Source: an uncultured Woeseiaceae bacterium
GTDB lineage: Bacteria > Pseudomonadota > Gammaproteobacteria > Steroidobacterales > Woeseiaceae
Assembly (NCBI GenBank): GCA_945788625.1
Contig: CALZMQ010000042.1
Location: 1-41,629 of the forward strand
Direction: 5' to 3'
Length of the DNA stretch: 41,629 bases
Part shown: one piece after another, positions 32,463 to 40,723 of the stretch
Numbering within the stretch: position 1 is the first letter of the stretch
Layout of the letters: each line of letters opens with the position of its first letter
Notes under the pieces: model-generated
Told to the model about the DNA's origin: nothing
The model's database searches: none
The model's input: only the letters and a program-made list of their open reading frames with translations
Position numbers and translations under genes: made by a program

Positions 32463-33617
32463 TCAATACGCAACGGCGGCGACGGAAATGCCGTAATCCG
32501 GTCCAACGAGACTGTAACAGGTGTTGACCAGGGAAGGCGCCGGCAGTTCCCGGCCGCTGAGACTGGCTACTATGGCCGTCGCACAGACCTTGCCCTGGCT
32601 GCTGGCAGCGAAGCCGGATTTCGGCATCGGGGCTGCGGTTGCGGCATCACCGATGACGTGGACATGTTTTTGCAGCCTGGATTCGAAGGTGCCCTGGTCG
32701 ATCGGGCACCACCCGTTGTCATCGGTAAGTCCCGCAACTTCCGCAATGGCGCCCGCTTTCTGCGGTGGTATGACGTTGACGACGTCGCCTCGCGTCGGTT
32801 CGCCAAACGTGGGATTGACCGTCATTGCCTTGACGTCCACGCCTTCGATCGCGCCGCCGTCGGTTTCGCCGATCCACTCGATCATGCCCGGATACAGCGC
32901 CTCCCAGCCCTGCTCGAACAGCGGCTGCTTGGAAAACTTCGGCTTGGCGTCGAAGATCAGGATTTTCGAGCGCGGCTTGTTGTGTTTCAGGTAATGCGCG
33001 ATGAGGCTGGCGCGCTCGTAGGGTCCCGGTGGACAACGGAACGGGTTCGCTGGCGCTGCAATAATCACGGTACCGCCGTCCGGCATCGCCTCCAGTTGCT
33101 TGCGCAACAGCTTCGTCTGCTTGCCCGCCTTCCACGCGTGCGGCATCGCCTTGCTTGCCGCCTCGTCGTAGCCCTCGATCTCGTCCCATTGAAAGTCGAT
33201 ACCGGGCGACACCACAAGGCGGTCGTATGCGAGCTGTGAACCGCAGTCAAGGCGAACCTTCCTGGCATCCGGATCGATGTCGACCGCACTGTCGTGCACG
33301 ACTCTCACGCCATGGTCATCGCGCAGGGCTTTGTAGTCATGCGTGATGAAGTCCATGTCGTAGAGCCCGCCGAGCACCGCGTTGCTGAAGGGACAGGTCA
33401 TGAACTTCAGGTCCCTTTCGACCAGGGTCACATCGATGTCGGCGGATAACCTGCGCAGGTACTTCGCACAGGAAGCACCGCCAAAACCACCGCCGATCAC
33501 GACGACGCGCCCGCCGGCGGTTTTTGCCTGCCCGAGTGCGGGCCAACCGAGTACCGAGGTCGCCGCGCCCAGCGCGCCGACCGAATAGACGAAATCCCTG
33601 CGTGTAATTCGACTCAT
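32463..33617 (-). CDS. fccB: Flavocytochrome c sulfide dehydrogenase, flavoprotein subunit (short C-terminus)
   Basis: 384 residues with a Tat signal (TRRDFVYSVGALGAA). An FAD fold begins at VVVIGGGFGGASCAKYL (about 38-54). The redox cysteines that act on sulfide in this family are present: C195 (NPFRCPPGP) and C367 (NTCYSLVGPDYG). The enzyme oxidises sulfide to sulfur or polysulfide in the periplasm and reduces its cytochrome subunit. The protein stops right after GISVAAVAY, whereas typical FccB continues for roughly 45 more residues, so the C-terminal segment is missing. It starts 12 bp after fccA. Confidence 0.87.
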   Translation of the reverse strand: MSRITRRDFVYSVGALGAATSVLGWPALGQAKTAGGRVVVIGGGFGGASCAKYLRRLSADIDVTLVERDLKFMTCPFSNAVLGGLYDMDFITHDYKALRDDHGVRVVHDSAVDIDPDARKVRLDCGSQLAYDRLVVSPGIDFQWDEIEGYDEAASKAMPHAWKAGKQTKLLRKQLEAMPDGGTVIIAAPANPFRCPPGPYERASLIAHYLKHNKPRSKILIFDAKPKFSKQPLFEQGWEALYPGMIEWIGETDGGAIEGVDVKAMTVNPTFGEPTRGDVVNVIPPQKAGAIAEVAGLTDDNGWCPIDQGTFESRLQKHVHVIGDAATAAPMPKSGFAASSQGKVCATAIVASLSGRELPAPSLVNTCYSLVGPDYGISVAAVAY

Positions 33618-33629
33618 GGCTGCAGCGTC

Positions 33630-33950
33630 CTATTGTTCACTTTGTTGGGAAAAGTACTCGGCGATCAGGCGAATCTCTTCTTCGGTATACCCCCTGACAT
33701 GCCGGCCCATGACCGTGCCCTCTCTATCACCCGAACGAAAACTCTCCATTGTCTCGCGCAGGTAGTCGGCGGATTTGCCGGCGATCGGAGGGATCGCTCC
33801 CGGGCTGCGGCCGTAGGTCCCGTGGCATCCCTCGCAGGACGCACTCAGCATGGCGGCCCGGCTGAGCTCTTCGGCCCGGCCGTCAGGCACGAGCACCAGG
33901 CCCGTTGCAAGCACGAGAGTGATAGTGACAAGTCTGATGGAGGTTTGCAT
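33630..33950 (-). CDS. fccA: Monoheme cytochrome c, FccA-like subunit
   Basis: 106 residues with a signal peptide (about 1-26) and one heme site, CEGCH at 39-43, followed by the class I cytochrome features GAIPPIAGKSADYL and a likely Met ligand M81 (GTVMGRHVRGYTEEE). It is immediately upstream of fccB, as expected for the electron-accepting subunit of flavocytochrome c sulfide dehydrogenase. Size fits a single-heme FccA rather than the diheme form. A GGAG lies about 12 nt before the ATG. Confidence 0.85.
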   Translation of the reverse strand: MQTSIRLVTITLVLATGLVLVPDGRAEELSRAAMLSASCEGCHGTYGRSPGAIPPIAGKSADYLRETMESFRSGDREGTVMGRHVRGYTEEEIRLIAEYFSQQSEQ

Positions 33951-34116
33951 CGCGGGAATCTCCGTTGTGGATCGTGTCTCTTTCTGGCACGTCGCTCCAA
34001 ATGGGGCTATTCAAAGCCTAGCAGATGCAAACGATCGTGCTAGTTCGGAATGCGGCCCGACCGCGCGTCATCGCGGCATAAGCCGGCTTACGGCGCTCAC
34101 TTCCTCACAGCATCGA

Positions 34117-35727
34117 CTACCACTGCCAACTTTTTTCCAGCGCCCGGATTTCGTCACGCCAGCGATTGACTAACGCAGCCTTGTCGTCACGATTCATGAA
34201 CCCGTACAAAAGGCCATTCAACGCCAGCTGTTTGGTCTCATCCCAGCTCAGGTCGAAGGTCGTCACCGCGAGAATGAATTCTTTCGTCATGTCGGTCTGG
34301 AACATGCCTGCATCGTCCGTGTTCAGGCTCACCGGATGATGCACGCCCGCGGTTCCACACGTCGTGCCGCGGTAGAAATCATCGAAGGGGTGATCGGCGA
34401 TTCGGCTCACCAGATTTAGCCGATAGTTGCTGGTCAGGCTGATCTCCAGCGGCACGCGATATCGGCACACCGCGTCTTGTGCACCCTGATCTGTTGCCAG
34501 GGCAAACGCATGCCCCAATCGTCGCGCACCCAGTTCGACGGCTTCTGCAACGTGACGGGAGCGAGCAGGCTCAAGTGTTTCGCCCGTGTGGAGTTTTATC
34601 GGTGCGTCGCCGAACTGCTTGCGAAGGTCGCTCAGGACGTCTTCAATCGGAAGGTCAGGAATTCTGCCCGACGCATAGTCGACTTCGGGCAACCCTACGA
34701 GGTCGATGCCGACGACGAGGTCATGGTTTCCACTGGCCGCGAGGTAAAAGGCCTGCTTGAGCCGGTGGGGGCAAATGTTGTTCACGCACTCGATTGCCGG
34801 GAATTTCGGCCCGTTGGCCTGGTTGCTGCCCGCTCTGTCCCCGGGCTGGGCAAACCGGGTCCGCAGGCCCGCTATGACGACCCTGACTTCTACAGGTTGC
34901 GGCCAGGCGCCGGGCCAGCTCCCCGGTTTCGTGCCGGCCGGCAAGTAGCGCCCGTCGCTGTGCCAGCGGGTACGGAGTGTTGCGTTTGTCTGATTGATCG
35001 CTTGTTGAATGATGTCCAGCGTATCAGCGATCGGCACGACGACTTCCTGGTACTTGTTGCCGACCATCGCAACGCGCTTACGACCTATCGGATTGAGCAT
35101 CAACTCCAGGTAAGAAACCCTGTGCCGGTACGCATCGTTCATGACGGAGGCGACCAGGTCGCCAATGTTGTCCGGGTTGTCCGTCAGTGCGTCGAGGGCA
35201 CCAAACGCCCGCCTGAATTGTTTGAACTTCGACCGTTCGTCATCGCCCTCGTTGTGCTCTATGGTCAGGACATCGTGCACCGAGTCGAGTAACACCGGGT
35301 TCGCTGCCTGTTCGACTTCTGCGACGGTTTTGTACGTAAACGGCAACGCCTGGCACACGGCAGGGGCGACCTTTGGATCGAAGCCCTCATCGAGTTTGAG
35401 GTGTCCATTGGCAAACCCGCAGAACTCGGTTTGATTGTGCGCAAACGCCAGCAGCTCGCCTTTTTGCTTCGCGATTCTCAGCAGTTCATCGACGCGCACT
35501 GCACCGGACAGGTGCGTATGCAACTCTCCGCCTTTCGGCAGCGCCGCGAGCAGCGCCTCGAACCTGGCTGCCTGATCCGGGTCCTCGCGCGCTTGCTCGA
35601 ATCGGCTGGCGAAAGATCCCGTCGGAGCCTCGGTCAAGGCATCGGGCGGTCTGCTGTCTGTCTGAATCGGGCTTGCACAACTGCTGATCAACGCAATCGT
35701 GGCAAGGACGGTTATTGTTTTTTTCAT
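34117..35727 (-). CDS. Adenosine/AMP deaminase-family lipoprotein
   Basis: 536 residues with lipobox ISSC (Cys at 17), so it is exported and lipid-anchored. The amidohydrolase metal and catalytic residues of the adenosine deaminase family are visible: ELHTHLSGA (H70, H72), IKLHTGE (His and catalytic Glu), RLGHAFAL and SLNTDDAGMF (metal-binding Asp pair). It is longer than cytosolic adenosine deaminase (about 330), with extra sequence between the first motif and the barrel core. Extracytoplasmic deamination of a purine nucleoside or related compound is inferred. AGGAAGGA before the ATG at 35727 supports the start. Confidence 0.82.
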   Translation of the reverse strand: MKKTITVLATIALISSCASPIQTDSRPPDALTEAPTGSFASRFEQAREDPDQAARFEALLAALPKGGELHTHLSGAVRVDELLRIAKQKGELLAFAHNQTEFCGFANGHLKLDEGFDPKVAPAVCQALPFTYKTVAEVEQAANPVLLDSVHDVLTIEHNEGDDERSKFKQFRRAFGALDALTDNPDNIGDLVASVMNDAYRHRVSYLELMLNPIGRKRVAMVGNKYQEVVVPIADTLDIIQQAINQTNATLRTRWHSDGRYLPAGTKPGSWPGAWPQPVEVRVVIAGLRTRFAQPGDRAGSNQANGPKFPAIECVNNICPHRLKQAFYLAASGNHDLVVGIDLVGLPEVDYASGRIPDLPIEDVLSDLRKQFGDAPIKLHTGETLEPARSRHVAEAVELGARRLGHAFALATDQGAQDAVCRYRVPLEISLTSNYRLNLVSRIADHPFDDFYRGTTCGTAGVHHPVSLNTDDAGMFQTDMTKEFILAVTTFDLSWDETKQLALNGLLYGFMNRDDKAALVNRWRDEIRALEKSWQW

Positions 35728-35844
35728 TGCACAGTCCTTCCTGGAGCCTGTCACAGGAGTGTAGTCCAGCCGACTGTCACTTGCCGGACCCCTTGACGAG
35801 CGCCGGAACCAGAGACCGGTGCGCCACCCTGTTCTCGAACGACT

Positions 35845-36468
35845 TCAGCCGGCTTTCTTCGCCACGATAAACACGGCTTTCCCTTTTCCGGGCTGCCACT
35901 GGTAGTCGATCTCGAAACCGGCCGCCGTCAGGCTATCGACCAGCTCCTGGACGCTGAAGATCCTGACCATCGGGATAAGCCCCAGGAAGTGCCCGATCGG
36001 CCCGATGAACCGGAACCACTTCATCGTATCGCCGAGGCAGGCCGTACTGCTGACGAAGACGCCGCCGGGTTTGAGCATCCTGTGGACCTTGGCGATCGCC
36101 TCGTCCCGGTCTTCCAGCAGATGCAAGATGCTCAGCCCCAACACGGCGTCCAGGGTCTCGTCCGCAACGTCGAGTTCCTCCATCGTCAGTGTCTCGAAAG
36201 TGACGTTGTCGATGCGCTCCGCGTCGGCTTTGCCCTGCGCAATCTCGATCATCTTCGACGAGATATCGATGGCGCGGATGTGTTTGACGCAGGGCGCATG
36301 AACGAGCGCCGTCGAGCCGGTGCCGCAGCCGAACTCCAGAACCTCCATGTCCGGACGCAAATAGTCGCGTGTGACCTCCAGCTTCTTCTGATACGCCGAC
36401 TCGTCGGCAACCGGCCGTCGCGAATAGCGTTTTGCGATTCTGTCCCAGAACCTGGGTGATGCTTGCAT
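35845..36468 (-). CDS. Class I SAM-dependent methyltransferase
   Basis: 207 residues; GGAG 8 nt before the ATG at 36468. SAM motifs: VLEFGCGTGST, AIDISSKMIEIA, LDAVLGLSILHLLED and HRMLKPGGVFVSST. The N-terminus RFWDRIAKRYSRRPVADE is typical of UbiE-like small-molecule methyltransferases. The substrate is unknown. It starts 2 bp after the small membrane protein gene and is divergent from the LysR regulator, which probably controls both. Confidence 0.85.
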   Translation of the reverse strand: MQASPRFWDRIAKRYSRRPVADESAYQKKLEVTRDYLRPDMEVLEFGCGTGSTALVHAPCVKHIRAIDISSKMIEIAQGKADAERIDNVTFETLTMEELDVADETLDAVLGLSILHLLEDRDEAIAKVHRMLKPGGVFVSSTACLGDTMKWFRFIGPIGHFLGLIPMVRIFSVQELVDSLTAAGFEIDYQWQPGKGKAVFIVAKKAG

Positions 36469-36470
36469 GG

Positions 36471-36698
36471 TTAATCTCCGCTTGTCTTGTTGAATCTGTG
36501 CCGCAATACGAACAACAGGCCCAGCAACCCGAACGTCCACTCGGCAATGCCGGCTGAGTAAGCCAACCCGGCGGGCAACTCGTCCACCCAGAGGCGCAGC
36601 ACGCGCAAGACCGCATACGGCAATGTAACCGTTGCGGCCGTAACGCGTCGGCTCGTGTTGCCGGTCAGCCGGGCGGTGAACAGGTACAGGTGTTTCAT
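36471..36698 (-). CDS. Small membrane protein, unknown
   Basis: 75 residues from the ATG at 36698 with GAGGAA 7 nt upstream. A basic amphipathic start (MKHLYLFTARLTGN) is followed by one or two hydrophobic stretches (about 22-34 and 44-64). No family recognised. It is the first gene of a two-gene unit with the methyltransferase, opposite the LysR gene. Confidence 0.6.
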   Translation of the reverse strand: MKHLYLFTARLTGNTSRRVTAATVTLPYAVLRVLRLWVDELPAGLAYSAGIAEWTFGLLGLLFVLRHRFNKTSGD

Positions 36699-36804
36699 TC
36701 GGGTTCCTCGATACGCAGGCCGGTGTTCGACCACGGCACAGATGATATATATGCAGAAATCGTATTAAAATGCCGAGATACGTATTTTAGATAAACGGAT
36801 TTGC
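36699..36804. promoter_or_regulatory. Divergent LysR-type control region
   Basis: A 106-bp AT-rich intergenic segment between the LysR gene and the small membrane protein/methyltransferase unit. It holds a perfect 8-bp palindrome ATACGTAT at 36778-36785 and a second CGTATTA copy at 36761-36767, plausible LysR half-sites placed near the lysR start. Confidence 0.4.
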
Positions 36805-37704
36805 ATGGATTGGCGATCAGTACAGTTCGACTGGAATCGTGCCCGGGCCTTTCTCGTCACGGCCGAAGAAGGCTCTTTATCCGCCGCGGCGCGGGCGCTG
36901 AAGATGACGCAGCCAACGCTGGGGCGCCAGGTGACTGCACTCGAACGGGAGCTGGGGGTGACGTTGTTCGAACGTCGGGGACGGGGGCTCGAGCTGACGC
37001 CAAGCGGGCTCGACCTGGTTGAACACGTGCGCGCGATGGGTGACGCCGCCAGCAACCTGTCGCTGACCGCGTCCGGTCAGTCGACGTCGCTCGAAGGAAC
37101 GGTCTGTATCACCGCGACCGACGTAACCGCCGCGTTCGCCTTGCCGCCGATCATCGAAAGGCTCAGGCGCGCCGAGCCCGGCATCGAGGTCGAGATCATT
37201 GCATCGAACAGTTCGAGCGATCTGAAACGCAGGGAGGCGGATATCGCGATCCGCGCCTATCGTCCTACTCAACCAGACCTGATTGCAAAAAGGGTGGGCG
37301 ACGTGCCGTTTAGTCTCTACGCAAGTCCTGATTACCTGGAACGCCTCGGGAACCCGTCATCGCCTGCGGAATTCGACGCCGCCGATTTCATCGGCTTCAA
37401 TCGGTCCGAACTGCTGATTGTCGCTTTGAGCGAGTTTGGCTTTAACCTGACGCAGCGCAACTTTCCCGTGCTCACGGAATACCACCTCGTTCACTGGGAA
37501 CTGGTCAAACACGGTGTCGGCATTGGCGTCATGGCCATCGAGGTTGGCGACGCCGAGCCGATGGTGCAGCGAGTCCTGCCGGATCTCGAACCGCTCATGG
37601 GCGAACTCTGGCTTGCCGCACATCGGGAATTGAAGACGAGCCGGCGCATCCGCACGGTCTATGATTTCCTGGCGGCCGAGCTGGCCCAGTCCCTTCGCCA
37701 ATGA
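36805..37704 (+). CDS. LysR-family transcriptional regulator
   Basis: 299 residues, the normal LysR length. The N-terminal winged helix is clear: WNRARAFLVTAEEGSLSAAA, then MTQPTLGRQVTALERELGVTLFERRGRGLELT (HTH about 20-45). The effector-binding domain spans about 90-295. It is divergently transcribed from the membrane protein/methyltransferase pair, the usual layout for a LysR protein and its target. The effector is unknown. Confidence 0.92.
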   Translation: MDWRSVQFDWNRARAFLVTAEEGSLSAAARALKMTQPTLGRQVTALERELGVTLFERRGRGLELTPSGLDLVEHVRAMGDAASNLSLTASGQSTSLEGTVCITATDVTAAFALPPIIERLRRAEPGIEVEIIASNSSSDLKRREADIAIRAYRPTQPDLIAKRVGDVPFSLYASPDYLERLGNPSSPAEFDAADFIGFNRSELLIVALSEFGFNLTQRNFPVLTEYHLVHWELVKHGVGIGVMAIEVGDAEPMVQRVLPDLEPLMGELWLAAHRELKTSRRIRTVYDFLAAELAQSLRQ

Positions 37705-37733
37705 ACGCTACCCGTTCCCGCGCAGCGGCAGCG

Positions 37734-37751
37734 AGCCCGGTCAGCCGGGCT
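37734..37751. terminator. Possible shared terminator hairpin between convergent genes
   Basis: AGCCCGG-TCAG-CCGGGCT gives a 7-bp GC-rich stem at 37734-37751 between the LysR stop and the convergent methyltransferase stop at 37741. It has no U-run of note on either strand, so termination is uncertain. Confidence 0.35.
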
Positions 37752-38514
37752 TGCGTGCGCGGCAATACCCCTGGCGCATCTCCCCGGACTCACAAACGAC
37801 CACGCCCGCGCGCCAGTTCTCCACGAAGTGGTCGGCATCCTGTTCGCCCAGTAGCTCAACCATGCGGCTGTAGAGTTCGCCACGGATCAGGTCGTATTCG
37901 CGCCGCACCTCGCGACGATACCAGTCCGAAGCATCCACCGTGGCGACCTGTTCGAACCCGGCTTCGGACAACAGGGCGCCGTATTGCTCGAGCGTCTGCA
38001 TGTCGTAAGTCAGCTCTTCCAGCTTGAACCAGTAGAGCATGTCTTCCGAATACTCGCGTTCGCTGCGCATCCACTCATAGCAGCGAAAATGACCGCCGGG
38101 CCGGAGCACACGCAGGACTTCTGCGAACAATGATGCTTTGTCGCGTGTTTGCGTGACGGCACCCGACGAAACGACGATATCGAAGGACGCATCGGCAAAA
38201 GGCAACGGCCCGGGCTGCACGTGAATGAAGCGGCAGTGTTCATGCAGGCCGGCTGACCGCGCATCCGCCTTGGCCCGCTCGATCAACGGCGCCTCGATGT
38301 CGATGCCGACTACCTGCACGCCATGCAAGCGCACCATGTCCATAGCCGGGCCGCCGATACCGCAGCCGATATCGAGGATGAGCATTCCTTCAGTCTCGAT
38401 GCCATTGAGCAGTTTCGCGACATTGCCGGTCCCGCCCGGCGCCATGTAGCCCTTGCCCCAGATGAGCTCGAGCATCGTTACCATGTTGTCGTGATATTCG
38501 GCTTCGTGCGGCAT
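37741..38514 (-). CDS. SAM-dependent methyltransferase, PMT-like
   Basis: 257 residues. Motif I is LDIGCGIGGPAMDM, followed by VVGIDIEAPLIERA, FDIVVSSGAVTQTRDK and LRVLRPGGHFRCYEW. The N-terminal block YHDNMVTMLELIWGKGYMAPGG resembles phosphoethanolamine/sarcosine-type small-molecule N-methyltransferases. The exact substrate is not determined. The ATG at 38514 has AGGA 9-10 nt upstream. It is convergent with the LysR gene. Confidence 0.8.
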   Translation of the reverse strand: MPHEAEYHDNMVTMLELIWGKGYMAPGGTGNVAKLLNGIETEGMLILDIGCGIGGPAMDMVRLHGVQVVGIDIEAPLIERAKADARSAGLHEHCRFIHVQPGPLPFADASFDIVVSSGAVTQTRDKASLFAEVLRVLRPGGHFRCYEWMRSEREYSEDMLYWFKLEELTYDMQTLEQYGALLSEAGFEQVATVDASDWYRREVRREYDLIRGELYSRMVELLGEQDADHFVENWRAGVVVCESGEMRQGYCRARKPG

Positions 38515-38635
38515 GCTGTAATGTCCTGGCAGGGCGTCGGAGGTGTCATCCCGGGGTACACCGGGAACTCCGTCAGCAACCGGCTACCCGTACTCGGCCA
38601 TTTCCCACATGTGTAAGTAATCCTGCTTCAAATCG

Positions 38636-39070
38636 TCACTCGGGCTGCGAACTCAGGACGGCTGCAACTCGCTTTTTGTAGGTGCTGTGACAATCGACGC
38701 AGCCCTCGATCATTCGCTGATAGCCGGAGATCACAGCATCGCGATCGAGTGCCTCCGCAGCAGCGCTGATTTCCACCGACAAGTCATGCACGACGTTGTC
38801 GAGCCGTTTGAACGCGGGCATTTCCGGTCCCAGGGCCGCGGCGACGAGAGCGACCTGGGCAGGAGGAATCTTTGGATGCTCTGCGATAGACGCGGCTCCC
38901 TGTGCGACCTGTTCGAAGTCGTCTGTCAGAATTCCATCGGAAATCTCGATCAGGTTGTCACGTAGCTCCTGCATGATCTCCTTCAATGCAGGCGCATCAC
39001 CAGTCATGGCGACCGTGGGCGCCAGGATGAGTATCAGGCTTGCTGCTCGTATGCGTTTTTGTCTGTTCAT
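38636..39070 (-). CDS. Cytochrome c'-like (class II) monoheme cytochrome
   Basis: 144 residues with a signal peptide (about 1-23). The C-terminal heme motif CVDCH at 124-128 followed by STYKKR, after a mainly helical body, is the class II (cytochrome c'/c556) arrangement. It is periplasmic. The role could be binding NO or electron transfer. Its ATG overlaps the ybiT stop (ATGA), so it depends on transcription through the damaged ybiT gene or on an internal promoter. Confidence 0.82.
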   Translation of the reverse strand: MNRQKRIRAASLILILAPTVAMTGDAPALKEIMQELRDNLIEISDGILTDDFEQVAQGAASIAEHPKIPPAQVALVAAALGPEMPAFKRLDNVVHDLSVEISAAAEALDRDAVISGYQRMIEGCVDCHSTYKKRVAAVLSSQPE

Positions 39071-40624
39071 GCTGCGCGAGTCCTCTCCACGAGCCCCTGC
39101 GAACGAAGGTATTCATCGTACGTGCCCGAATAGTCGATGATCTTCTCCGGGGTCATTTCGATGATACGTGTCGCAAGCGACGATACGAAATCCCTGTCAT
39201 GGCTGACAAAGATCAGCGTGCCAGGGTAATTCTCGAGAGCGAGGTTCAGGGCCTCTATCGATTCCATATCGAGGTGATTCGTCGGCTCGTCCATCACGAT
39301 CACGTTCGGCTCCTGCAAAGCCAGCTTGCCGAACATCAAGCGACGCTGTTCGCCGCCCGATACGACCTTCACTGATTTCTCACTGTCGTCCCTGGAAAAC
39401 AACATTCGGCCGAGCGTGGCGCGGAGCAGCTGCTCGGGTGAGCCGGTCGGTTGCCACTGTGTGATCCAGTCGAACAGGCTGATGTCGTGTTCGAACTCGT
39501 GAGCATTGTCCTGGGCGAAATAGCCACGCTGTGAATTTTCCGCCCACTTGACCTCGCCGCTATCAACCTCGAGTTCCTGCAGCAGACAACGTAGAAGCGT
39601 CGTTTTACCGATGCCGTTCGGACCAAGAATCGCGACACGCGAGCCCGCCTCAATTGTGATATCCAGGTTCTCAAAGAGCGGGCCCTCATCAAAACTCTTA
39701 GCTAATCCCGTCGCTTCGACAGCCAGGCGACGCAGCGGCTTCGCCTGTTCAAAACGAATGTACGGGCTGACACGACTCGACGGTTTGACATCTTCGAGCT
39801 GAATCTTCTCAAGCTGCCTGGCGCGCGACGTGGCTTGTTTCGCTTTTGAAGCATTGGCGGAAAAGCGACTGACAAATGCCTGTAACTCGGCCATCTTGAC
39901 TTTCTTCTTGGCGTTGTCCGCGTACATGCGCTCACGCGCCTGCGTTGCCGCTGTCATGTACTCGTCGTAGTTGCCCGGGAAAATCTGCAACTTGCCGTAG
40001 TCCAGGTCGGCCATGTGCGTGCACACACGGTTTAGAAAGTGGCGATCATGCGAAATGATGACCATCGTCGACTTGCTGGAATCCAGGAAGTCCTCCAGCC
40101 AGCGGATGGTGTTGATATCGAGATTGTTGGTGGGCTCGTCGAGCAGCAACACGTCCGGGTCGGAGAACAGCGCCTGTGCGAGGAGCACCCGGAGCTTCCA
40201 GCCCGGGGCTATAGCGCTCATTGGTCCATGGTGCTGATTGACAGGAATACCGATGCCCTCCAGGAGTTCGCCTGCCCGCGATTCCGCGGAATATCCGTCC
40301 ATTTCCGCGAATTCGACTTCAAGATGGGCGACGAGTATGCCTTCTTCATCACTCATCTCGGGCAGCGAGTAGATGCGATCACGTTCCTGCATCACGGCCC
40401 AGAATTTCTCGTAACCCATCATCACCACGTCCAGTACGCGATATTCCTCGTACGCGAACTGGTCCTGCGAAAGCTGCCCGACTCGGGCATTTCATCAATG
40501 TTGATTTGCCGCAACCGTTCGCGCCGATCAGGCCATAGCGATTGCCGTTGCCGAAGGTCGCGGACACATTCTCGAACAGGGGTTTGGCGCCGAACTGAAT
40601 CGACAGATTATTTGCAGAAATCAT
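39067..40624 (-). pseudogene. ybiT: YbiT-type ABC-F ATPase with internal deletion and frameshift
   Basis: The first frame from the ATG at 40624 gives MISANNLSIQFGAKPLFENV and the first Walker A (GANGCGKSTLMK), then changes to nonsense after 40490. A second frame continues from ARVGQLSQDQFAYEE to the end at 39067 and contains two-domain ABC-F sequence: DEPTNNLD, the linker, a second Walker A (GPNGIGKTT) and DEPTNHLDMES. Compared with YbiT, about 19 residues after the first Walker A are missing and the frame shifts by one at 40489. ABC-F proteins act on ribosomes. A 453-residue downstream product could start near 40428, but it would lack a working first ATPase site. A sequencing or assembly error is possible. 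Confidence 0.75.
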
Positions 40625-40635
40625 GGGTTTGGGCC

Positions 40636-40678
40636 GGGCGGAGGTGAATCAGCGGCCGGATGCTATCATGCTCCGCCC
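40636..40678. promoter_or_regulatory. Extended -10 promoter flanked by an 8-bp inverted repeat
   Basis: TGCTATCAT at 40661-40669 is an extended -10 element on the plus strand, predicting transcription from about 40676 toward the helicase gene. It is enclosed by a perfect inverted repeat, GGGCGGAG (40636-40643) and CTCCGCCC (40671-40678). Confidence 0.55.
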
Positions 40679-40704
40679 GCCGGTGGGGTCTCCACCGGCT
40701 TTTT
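40679..40704 (+). terminator. Intrinsic-terminator-like hairpin in the helicase leader
   Basis: GCCGGTGG (40679-40686), loop GGTCT, CCACCGGC (40692-40699), then TTTTT (40700-40704): a perfect 8-bp stem with a U-run on the plus strand. No plus-strand gene ends here, and the helicase ATG is 19 bp further on, so it would act as an attenuator rather than an end-of-gene terminator. Confidence 0.7.
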
Positions 40705-40723
40705 CCTACTCCAGAGCCATACG

